Source: a virus
Virus record (IMG/VR): IMGVR_UViG_3300030012_001141
Location: 1-60,104 of that record
Direction: 5' to 3' (one strand)
DNA: 60,104 nucleotides
Position numbers and translations under genes: made by a program. Position 1 is the first letter of the stretch. Every line of letters starts with the position of its first letter. Positions 52,420 to 58,522 of this stretch are shown here, in pieces. A model generated the notes under the pieces. It was not told the origin of the DNA and did no database searches. It was given only the letters and a program-made list of their open reading frames with translations.

Positions 52420-52938
52420 ATGAAACACATGAAAATGAATAAAGGGGGTAAAAGCCCATTTGGTATGCTAAGCGTAAAGGCTGGCATAGATAACAACCCA
52501 AACCCAACTCAAGCAGATAGAATTGCAGGAGCAACAAATAAAGCTGATTACGGAATGAGGATTAAGAATATGATGATGGAAGAAGGAGGTAAAATGGAAT
52601 TTGGTATGGGTGGTAGAAATGAATATGGACATGGAGGTAAGAATGAATATGGGCACGGAGGTAAGAATGAATATGGACATGGAGGTAAGAATGAATATGG
52701 ACATGGAGGAAAAGCTCAAGGGTCAGGTGGAGATGTAGACGCTCTTTTACAAATGCTAGCAAACTTCGATCAAGAGAGAAGTGTTGGTGATTTTTTACAG
52801 ATGCTTATGAATCAGTCTGGAGCTGGTGACATGCCTTCAGGAAGATCTATGGGTGAGATGAATCAGCCACCAATGAGAAATATGCCTCCAAGAGATGCAG
52901 AATCTCTTCTAAGACAATTAGGCCAGCAAGAAAGATAA
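52420..52938 (+). CDS. GG-motif protein with NEYGHGGK tandem repeats (172 aa)
   Basis: The N-terminus has NKGGKSPFG and EEGGKMEFGMGGR, then four exact NEYGHGGK octads (residues ~67-98), then a helical, Gln/Met-rich tail (LLQMLANFDQERS, then FLQMLMN). The protein is nearly built from the same GG motif that occurs singly in many other genes here. Possibly disordered and virion-associated; His/Gly repeats could bind metal. It lies between the polyvalent protein and a decoration-like gene. Confidence 0.6.
   Translation: MKHMKMNKGGKSPFGMLSVKAGIDNNPNPTQADRIAGATNKADYGMRIKNMMMEEGGKMEFGMGGRNEYGHGGKNEYGHGGKNEYGHGGKNEYGHGGKAQGSGGDVDALLQMLANFDQERSVGDFLQMLMNQSGAGDMPSGRSMGEMNQPPMRNMPPRDAESLLRQLGQQER
52618..52713 (+). 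repeat. Four tandem 24-bp units encoding NEYGHGGK
   Basis: Four in-frame units with a few synonymous third-base changes (GGA/GGG, CAT/CAC, GGT/GGA), implying selection on the peptide and not a very recent DNA-level expansion. Confidence 0.9.
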
Positions 52939-52941
52939 TAA

Positions 52942-53406
52942 ATGGCTACTTTAAACGTAACAATAACAGAAGAGTTAACACTTAATGGAGCTGATAGAGG
53001 TTCTATTAATACGTTATCTGTAGCGTCTGTTACTCAGGTATATCATAGAATTGTTACTTGTCCAGCTAGTTCTGATACAACTATAGCTACTTTTCAGACA
53101 GCTACAAGTACAAGTGATAATGCTGTCGACCTTGAAGACGCTAAATACGTGAGAGTTACTAATCTTGATGATACTAATTCAGTAAACCTTTCTTTACAAG
53201 TTTCTACTGATGAAGACGGGGCTGCTGATTCTTCTGCATCAATATTATTAGCTGCAGGTAGATCTTATATGATGGGGGCTACTCACGACGGTATAGCTGT
53301 TAGCGATGCAAACGCTAATATTGTTACTGCGTTAACAGACTTAGAGAGTATATTAATTGATCCAGGATCTAATGCAGTATCCATAGAAGTCTTTATAGCG
53401 AGTTAA
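52942..53406 (+). CDS. Putative virion beta protein, third decoration-like paralogue
   Basis: 154 aa. LNVTITEELTLNG, then KYVRVTNLDDTNSVNLSLQV, ASILLAAGRSYMM and a C-terminal VSIEVFIAS repeat the strand plan of the proteins at 9649 and 10068. Probably a virion protein. Stop overlaps the next ATG. Confidence 0.58.
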   Translation: MATLNVTITEELTLNGADRGSINTLSVASVTQVYHRIVTCPASSDTTIATFQTATSTSDNAVDLEDAKYVRVTNLDDTNSVNLSLQVSTDEDGAADSSASILLAAGRSYMMGATHDGIAVSDANANIVTALTDLESILIDPGSNAVSIEVFIAS

Positions 53407-53984
53407 TGAATAGTATTAAGAAATATAGCCCAGGTGGTAGGAATCCCAGAAGCAAAGGAAAAAGATCTGTTGATAAAAGCAAACTTTCTAGCATTTCTCA
53501 AAGACAAGTTGCTCCTATAGAATCTTTATTGAGAAATATTGCTCAAAGAAAAGAGTTAAAGAAGGGTGAAAGCAAAGGTGATTCTATAAGTTTAGGTGAC
53601 GTAAACTTCGGTGATGGTACAGAGGGTGAGTCTTGTAAGATAGTCGACGGTAAGATTCAGTGTGCATCTTACGGTACGTCATCAGAGGACCTTGGGGAAA
53701 TGGCAACAGAGGATGAGAAAGGAGATAAAAAACCTTTTTCTTTGGTTTTAGCAGATATAATTAAAGGTGGAAGAGATTTAAGACAAGATTTTCTTAAGTC
53801 TCAGAAAAAATATTTTGGTAAAAGAAGAGAAGTTGATATAGACCCTGATAGAGGCAGTGCTACTTTAGTTAGGAATCCTTTTGCTAGAGCATTATATAAA
53901 AGGGCTGAAAGAAAACTTGCTAAATCAGAAGGTAGAGAATCTGCTGGTCAGGGTAAGCAGTTTGTAGGTTCTTTTGAATTTTGA
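53406..53984 (+). CDS. Hypothetical protein with GG motif (192 aa)
   Basis: N-terminus KKYSPGGRNPRSKGKRS (GG motif), a Ser/Gly/Glu middle, a basic C-terminal half (DFLKSQKKYFGKRREV, LVRNPFARALYKRAERKLAK). Disordered in large part. No family recognised. Confidence 0.55.
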   Translation: MNSIKKYSPGGRNPRSKGKRSVDKSKLSSISQRQVAPIESLLRNIAQRKELKKGESKGDSISLGDVNFGDGTEGESCKIVDGKIQCASYGTSSEDLGEMATEDEKGDKKPFSLVLADIIKGGRDLRQDFLKSQKKYFGKRREVDIDPDRGSATLVRNPFARALYKRAERKLAKSEGRESAGQGKQFVGSFEF

Positions 53985-54112
53985 ACAAATACTATTTCAA
54001 CACCAAGAAGAAAAGAAAAGATCACTCCAAAGAGGCAGAAATAACTAGATTAAATAAAATAAAAAATGAAACTCGAAGTAATAAGAATCAACAAAGGCAA
54101 GGATTCAACTAA
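53981..54112 (+). CDS. Possible 43-aa basic peptide (TTG start)
   Basis: TTG overlaps the stop of the previous gene (TTGA); product starts NKYYFNTKKKRKDHSKEAEI and is Lys/Asn-rich. It covers the otherwise empty 81-nt gap but runs 47 nt into the next gene. Doubtful. Confidence 0.25.
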   Translation: MNKYYFNTKKKRKDHSKEAEITRLNKIKNETRSNKNQQRQGFN

Positions 54113-54584
54113 CGGTATTTTATTTGATGTAACAAATGAAAGAAAATTTTTATGCTACACCTTGGAAGACGAAAGTCGCAAGGAAAAAGTTTACGGAGAA
54201 ACTTGCATACCTGAAGGAGAGTATAATATCGGCTTTCGAACTGTGGGTGGATATCACACCAAATACAGTAATAGATTTGCTGATATACATAAAGGCATGC
54301 TTCATGTCTTGGATGTTCCAGGCTTTGAATATATTCTTCTTCACTGCGGTAATACTGATGAGGACACTGCGGGATGTTTACTACTGGGTGACACGCAAGA
54401 AAACAACAACACCAACAAAAACGGTTTTATAGGTAAGAGCACTAACGCGTACAAACGTGTATATCCGCCTATAGCTAAAGCATTAGAAGCTGGAGAAGAA
54501 GTAACTATAGTATATAGAGATTTTGCAAAAAGTCTTATATTAGATCCAGTGGAGTTAGTAAACCTTCTTAATAAAGAAGCATAA
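54066..54584 (+). CDS. DUF5675 family protein, possible cell-wall enzyme
   Basis: 172 aa. FLCYTLEDESRKEKVYGETC, then IPEGEYNIGFRT, HVLDVPGFEYILLHCGN and DTAGCLLLGD form the DUF5675 signature. The HCGN ... TxGCL arrangement resembles the L,D-transpeptidase (YkuD-like) His/Cys site, so the protein may act on peptidoglycan. No other lysozyme-like gene is seen in the window, so it is a candidate lysis enzyme. Confidence 0.68.
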   Translation: MKLEVIRINKGKDSTNGILFDVTNERKFLCYTLEDESRKEKVYGETCIPEGEYNIGFRTVGGYHTKYSNRFADIHKGMLHVLDVPGFEYILLHCGNTDEDTAGCLLLGDTQENNNTNKNGFIGKSTNAYKRVYPPIAKALEAGEEVTIVYRDFAKSLILDPVELVNLLNKEA

Positions 54585-55345
54585 TGTTAGGATTAGGAAC
54601 AAGTATATTATCACCTTATATAGAGAGCGCAGCGTCTTACTCAAACACTAAATCCCTGTCTTTTGCTGGTGGCTCAGGTGATAATCTTCATTACGTAGAT
54701 ACCAACTATACATCCAATGCTCTTTTTCAAGATAGCTTTAGTATTAGCATGTGGGTAAAACCTGATGATGGCCAGCATTTACAAACATTATTTGGAGTTG
54801 AGTTAGGAGCTAGTGATGTAGCTTTTTTTAACATCTCTTCGCTAGGTCAGTTAGGTTTTAATCATTTCTCTGATGGAGCATTTGCTTCGGTTACTACGGA
54901 TGCGGCTAGATTTACGAATGGTGCTCAAAGTGCTTTTACACATGTTGTATTAACTGTAACAAAAAATACTGGTGGCAATACATCATATGCTATCTACGAT
55001 GACGGTACTTCAGTTCCAATATCTTTTTTTGGAGGATTTAGAGTATCAGAAGCTAAGCATGCTGCTTTTGATCATGGAGGTTTAGAACCAAGTATTGGTG
55101 CTTCAAATGATGATGGAACGCATGATACTCCTTTTGGAGGTTTAATAGACGAAGTTGCGATCTTTACTAAAGCGCTTTCTTCTAGTGAAGTTACGGCTAT
55201 ATATAATAGCGGCGTACCAAAAGATGAAAGTGCGCACGATGGTCTTTTATTATACTACAGATTTGAAGATGATGTAACTGACACGGCTGGAACAAGTAAC
55301 GCAACGAATAACGGAGCTACATTTAGCTCTACAGTACCTTCTTAA
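54584..55345 (+). CDS. LamG/concanavalin-like domain protein
   Basis: 253 aa. SLSFAGGSGDNLHYVD, then FSISMWVKPDD, FGGLIDEVAIFTKALSSSEV and LLLYYRFEDDVTDTAG are the classic Laminin_G_3 pattern. Such domains bind glycans. The short N-terminus (LGLGTSILSPYIESA) may attach to the virion. Likely a fibre or receptor-binding component; no signal peptide. Confidence 0.75.
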   Translation: MLGLGTSILSPYIESAASYSNTKSLSFAGGSGDNLHYVDTNYTSNALFQDSFSISMWVKPDDGQHLQTLFGVELGASDVAFFNISSLGQLGFNHFSDGAFASVTTDAARFTNGAQSAFTHVVLTVTKNTGGNTSYAIYDDGTSVPISFFGGFRVSEAKHAAFDHGGLEPSIGASNDDGTHDTPFGGLIDEVAIFTKALSSSEVTAIYNSGVPKDESAHDGLLLYYRFEDDVTDTAGTSNATNNGATFSSTVPS

Positions 55346-55347
55346 TA

Positions 55348-55563
55348 ATGGATAAATTTATAATATTAACAGGTGATGAAGCACAAGATTGGGGTATTGA
55401 AAATATTCTTACTAATCTATACAAAATAGGTACAGATGGAAGAGGTATTTTTGGATTTACTACAGTGCCAAACGATTTGAGCTCAAAGACTGTATATACC
55501 AAATCTCAAATAAACGCTATGTTAAGAGATAACAGTAGTCCGTTTTATACTGAAGGATATTAA
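55348..55563 (+). CDS. Hypothetical protein (71 aa)
   Basis: MDKFIILTGDEAQDWGIENI, then GIFGFTTVPNDLSSKTVYTK. A small alpha/beta protein, 2 nt after the LamG gene. Its TAA overlaps the stop of the converging MarR-like gene. Confidence 0.55.
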   Translation: MDKFIILTGDEAQDWGIENILTNLYKIGTDGRGIFGFTTVPNDLSSKTVYTKSQINAMLRDNSSPFYTEGY

Positions 55564-55982
55564 CTATCTAACTCCCTATAAATTCTTTGCACAAGCAGCC
55601 TAGCTTTTTGAGTTAAGGCATACCTAACTCTATAGTTCATTTTAGTTTCTTCTCTGAATAGATGATCCTCAAAGGTCTGTGACGGCGTTAGCTTGTCAAA
55701 ATGTTTGTATAAATAACCTTTATTTACTAAGGGATATATAAATCTGTTTTGAGTATTGTTTTTATTCATAGCTAAATCTTCTGCTGCATATTTAATTGTA
55801 AAAAACTGAAGATCGTATGCCCACAATAGAAACTCTATCATGGAAAAAGATATATCATACTCTTTGTTAACAAGATGTTTTACTTTCTTTAAATTCTTTA
55901 AATAATTTCTACGAAGATATTTCTTATCTTGCATAGAGAATTCTCTAAATAACTTTTTCTTAGAAACTTTGCTTTTAGGCAT
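55560..55982 (-). CDS. MarR-like winged-helix regulator, lone minus-strand gene
   Basis: 140 aa. A basic N-terminus (KSKVSKKKLFREF), a helical domain (ISFSMIEFLLWAYDLQFFTI), then AAEDLAMNKNNTQNRFIYPL, VNKGYLYKHF and YALTQKARLLVQRIYREL match the MarR helix-turn-helix, wing and final helix. It is the only minus-strand gene in the right block and shares a 16-nt intergenic gap with a divergent gene. MarR proteins usually repress such divergent promoters. It may regulate its own and the neighbouring transcripts. Confidence 0.65.
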   Translation of the reverse strand: MPKSKVSKKKLFREFSMQDKKYLRRNYLKNLKKVKHLVNKEYDISFSMIEFLLWAYDLQFFTIKYAAEDLAMNKNNTQNRFIYPLVNKGYLYKHFDKLTPSQTFEDHLFREETKMNYRVRYALTQKARLLVQRIYRELDS

Positions 55983-55986
55983 AAAA

Positions 55987-55994
55987 TAAATTTA
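55987..55994. promoter_or_regulatory. Palindromic TAAATTTA at the divergent start pair (putative bidirectional leaderless promoter)
   Basis: The perfect 8-bp palindrome sits 4 nt from the ATG at 55999 on the plus strand (TCAC between) and 4 nt from the ATG at 55982 on the minus strand (TTTT between). It matches TAnnTTTG in both directions except for the last base. The 4-nt spacing equals that of the three TATATTTG leaderless boxes. It could also be the MarR operator. Confidence 0.55.
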
Positions 55995-55998
55995 TCAC

Positions 55999-56304
55999 AT
56001 GAAAGATATGGCGTTTTTAATGGAAATTCAAAAGTTAGCCATAGAAATGGACCGTCTTGTTGATAAATACGAAATGAGAGATAGGTTTGTTTCTATACTT
56101 GTTTCTGGGTTTTTTGATGAAGATGAGTTTGGAGAGTTAAAAATGAACGCTATATACAGTTATCATCTTGATAGTTTTTTTGAGCTGGAAGAAATGGTTA
56201 ACTTTGTAAGCAATACATATAACTATGATGCTCCCTACACTTTAGAAGATTTTGAAAAAGATATTGATGAAATGTTGAGGGACCTAGATATAGATACTGA
56301 ATAA
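55999..56304 (+). CDS. Hypothetical acidic protein (101 aa)
   Basis: MKDMAFLMEIQKLAIEMDRL, then FVSILVSGFFDEDEFGELKM and an acidic C-terminus (DFEKDIDEMLRDLDID). Divergent to the MarR-like gene. No family recognised. Confidence 0.6.
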   Translation: MKDMAFLMEIQKLAIEMDRLVDKYEMRDRFVSILVSGFFDEDEFGELKMNAIYSYHLDSFFELEEMVNFVSNTYNYDAPYTLEDFEKDIDEMLRDLDIDTE

Positions 56305-56310
56305 AATATA

Positions 56311-56550
56311 ATGGAAGGACTTATTAGAAAAATTGTGGTTGGGAAAAACCCTAAAGATGGCATGGCTTATTATATAGGTATGCGCGCTGGAACTGGAACA
56401 GTTAGCACAATAATACAAGACGAAAGACATTTACATAAATATGGTAAAACAAGATATTTTGTGTATATTAAGGACGAAGATAATATTCAAACTTTATGGA
56501 AAGCTATTGATGATATGCCCTGTATGTTAGAATTTGATTGTAATTTTTAA
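56311..56550 (+). CDS. Conserved phage protein (79 aa)
   Basis: KIVVGKNPKDGMAYYIGMRA, then DERHLHKYGKTRYFVYIKDE and MPCMLEFDCNF form a pattern I associate with small conserved phage proteins of Bacteroidota. Function unknown. Confidence 0.6.
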   Translation: MEGLIRKIVVGKNPKDGMAYYIGMRAGTGTVSTIIQDERHLHKYGKTRYFVYIKDEDNIQTLWKAIDDMPCMLEFDCNF

Positions 56551-56551
56551 A

Positions 56552-56842
56552 ATGGTTAGAACAGAATTATATACTGAAGGAGGAGAGTTTAATCTCCCAG
56601 ACGGAACAAATTATATTGGTGCATATCATGTTCATATAACTCAAGGAGCCATGGTTGGTGGCTTTCATAAGGTTGCTCAGCATGATAAACTAACCCCAGC
56701 TAACAGAACAGCAGAACTGAAAATTCAAAGTATTATATTAGATCTAGTTAGATCTAGACAAGGTCGAAGATCAAACATGAATACTTCACCTTCTAGAGGT
56801 TCATCTGGAGGTTCTTCTGGAGGTTCTTCTGGAGGATATTAA
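56552..56842 (+). CDS. Virion-associated small protein (YHVH family), Gly/Ser tail
   Basis: 96 aa from ATG 56552. LYTEGGEFNLPDGTNYIGAY, HVHITQGAMVGGFHK resembles a widespread marine-phage protein (GGEFxLxDGxxYxGxYHxHxxxGxMxG). The end is a GSSGG repeat. An in-frame ATG at 56534 lies in the previous gene and is less likely. Structural role inferred. Confidence 0.65.
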   Translation: MVRTELYTEGGEFNLPDGTNYIGAYHVHITQGAMVGGFHKVAQHDKLTPANRTAELKIQSIILDLVRSRQGRRSNMNTSPSRGSSGGSSGGSSGGY

Positions 56843-56852
56843 TTTAATATAA

Positions 56853-57440
56853 ATGAAAACATTTAATTTATTTGTCGTTAAGTTAGATAAAACACTTCAC
56901 GACACTATAACCACAGATAGTGGTTTGGAACTTTACATTGATAATAGGTTCAATGAATTTGAAAACAGAGTAACGGAGGGCCCAGTTGTAGCAATACCTT
57001 TTAAATATCAGACAGGTGTTAAAGAAGGTGATACTTTATACTTTCATCATCTTGTTGTTATGAATGATGGTCAAGTTTTAACTGGTGAGGATAATACATA
57101 TATAGTCCGCTACGATCCAGATTTTGCTGTAAATAATCAAGCTATAGCATATAAGTGTCAAAACGACGGTAAGATAAGATGTCTTGCTGGTTGGTGTTTA
57201 TTAAAACCTGTAGAACAAAAGGAGTTAACACTTCAGTCTGATATTATAGAAGTGGTAGATAATAGCGAAAAACTACCAACAAAAGGGGAGGTAGCTTATT
57301 TGTGTGAAGAAGGTAAGGAAATGGGTTTAGAGCCTGGGGATATTGTTGGCTTTAAAGAAAATAGAGATTATCGTATAACTATAGACGGGCAAGAATACTA
57401 TCGGACTCGTGCAGAAGACTTATATGGAGTTTATGTCTAA
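56853..57440 (+). CDS. GroES-like co-chaperonin with two tandem Cpn10 domains
   Basis: 195 aa. Domain 1 (~residues 1-95): VVKLDKTLHDTI, then VTEGPVVAIPFKYQTGVKEG, DTLYFHHL. Domain 2 (~110-195): WCLLKPVEQKELTL, TKGEVAYLCEEGKEMGLEPG, DIVGFKENRDY, ending with RAEDLYGV. Each repeats the Cpn10 pattern (V-x-x-G-x-V ... G-x-x-V-x-F). Phage co-chaperonins such as T4 gp31 adapt host GroEL to fold the capsid protein; a tandem arrangement gives both domains in one chain. The 57433 gene overlaps by 8 nt. Confidence 0.72.
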   Translation: MKTFNLFVVKLDKTLHDTITTDSGLELYIDNRFNEFENRVTEGPVVAIPFKYQTGVKEGDTLYFHHLVVMNDGQVLTGEDNTYIVRYDPDFAVNNQAIAYKCQNDGKIRCLAGWCLLKPVEQKELTLQSDIIEVVDNSEKLPTKGEVAYLCEEGKEMGLEPGDIVGFKENRDYRITIDGQEYYRTRAEDLYGVYV

Positions 57441-57717
57441 ATTTACTACAATCAATGCATCTCAAAGGCTTATGAAAAGCATGGAGATTGCAATAAACAA
57501 CATGATTGATGAGGTTAAAAAACCCGTTGATCCAGAAATAAATGGGAGCGCACGAAAGGCCGAGCTTCAGTCAATAAAACAAACGGCAACAGATTGTAAG
57601 GAGCTTATCGTTGAGAGGCAACGCCTAGAGCAAATGATAAAAGATCTTAAAGATAATGGCGAGATAGATGAGGCAAAAGATTATACAGGAGGGTTTGCTG
57701 AAAGATTTTCTAAGTAA
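57433..57717 (+). CDS. Small helical protein before packaging genes (terminase small subunit candidate)
   Basis: 94 aa from ATG 57433 (MSKFTTINASQRLMKSMEIA); an upstream ATG at 57409 would overlap more. Helical, with VERQRLEQMIKDLKDNGEID coiled coil and a GGFAERFSK end. The position shortly before terL and the helical fold would suit a small terminase subunit, but no clear helix-turn-helix is seen. Confidence 0.5.
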   Translation: MSKFTTINASQRLMKSMEIAINNMIDEVKKPVDPEINGSARKAELQSIKQTATDCKELIVERQRLEQMIKDLKDNGEIDEAKDYTGGFAERFSK

Positions 57718-58082
57718 TGGCTTACAAAAACCCCGAAGATCAAGCTGCAGCAGCTAAACGTCACTATGAAGCTAATAAAGAAAAAATAAAAGCTCGTAGT
57801 AAAAAAAGAAACAGGGAGTCTAGAAAAAGAAATAAAGAATACATTCGTTTTGTAAAAAGCTTACATGAATGTATTGACTGTGGAGAAGATAATCCAGTTC
57901 TTTTGGAATTTGACCATGTTAGAGGGGAGAAACGAGGTAATATATCAGATATGGCTAATCAAGCCTATTGTATAGATACAATACAGAAAGAAATAGAAAA
58001 ATGTGAAGTAAGGTGTTCCAACTGTCATAGACAAGTAACTTATGAAAGAAGACAAAAAAAACGTAACTTGCAAGAGTTATGA
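57717..58082 (+). CDS. HNH endonuclease
   Basis: 121 aa. CIDCGEDNPVLLEFDHVRGE, then KCEVRCSNCHRQVTYER give the zinc-binding CxxC ... CxxC pair and the D-H ... N-x-x-H catalytic residues of HNH nucleases. The N-terminus is a basic helix (YEANKEKIKARSKKRNRESR). HNH nucleases next to terL can assist packaging or act as homing-type elements. Start overlaps the previous stop. Confidence 0.82.
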   Translation: MAYKNPEDQAAAAKRHYEANKEKIKARSKKRNRESRKRNKEYIRFVKSLHECIDCGEDNPVLLEFDHVRGEKRGNISDMANQAYCIDTIQKEIEKCEVRCSNCHRQVTYERRQKKRNLQEL

Positions 58083-58318
58083 GAGTTAAAAAAAGAAACT
58101 ACAAGAAAGAGTACAAAAAGTTTCAATCTTCTGCTGAAGAAAAGAAGAATCGTGCGGCTAGAAACAAAAGAAGAAGAAAAGCAGAAAAAAAAGGAATAGT
58201 TAAAAAGGGTGACGGTAAAGATATACATCATAAAGGATCAAAAATTAAAATAGAACCTAAATCTGTAAATAGAGGTAGAAAAGAAAAGTCTAGACTAAAA
58301 GGGTCTAAACGTAAATAA
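58079..58318 (+). CDS. Very basic small protein, HNH-like fragment
   Basis: 79 aa, strongly basic. KNRAARNKRRRKAEKKGIVK, then KKGDGKDIHHKGSKIKIEP resembles the KGDGKDVDHK segment of a conserved small phage protein with HNH-like residues. Ends with GRKEKSRLKGSKRK. It follows the HNH gene with a 4-nt overlap. May bind DNA. Confidence 0.55.
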   Translation: MRVKKRNYKKEYKKFQSSAEEKKNRAARNKRRRKAEKKGIVKKGDGKDIHHKGSKIKIEPKSVNRGRKEKSRLKGSKRK

Positions 58319-58330
58319 AATTTATATATA

Positions 58331-58522
58331 ATGAAATACTTATTAATTTTTATCTCAGCTGTTATGCTGAGCTCATGTTCTTCGTACAAACAACACTACA
58401 GATCTCAAAAAAAAGACTACAATCAGTGTTGGTGTATTGACCCTTGGGATGGAGGTGCAGAATGGTGTTGTAATGGTAAAGCACCAAATTACATGGCTCC
58501 ATATCATCACAATAGAAACTAA
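58331..58522 (+). CDS. Small lipoprotein (63 aa)
   Basis: MKYLLIFISAVMLSSCSS is a lipoprotein signal with lipobox LSSC (Cys 16 modified). The mature part is Cys/Trp-rich (NQCWCIDPWDGGAEWCCNG). It is encoded immediately before terL (TAATG overlap). It could be an outer spanin-like lysis protein or a surface-exclusion lipoprotein; the short length suits either. Confidence 0.65.
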   Translation: MKYLLIFISAVMLSSCSSYKQHYRSQKKDYNQCWCIDPWDGGAEWCCNGKAPNYMAPYHHNRN

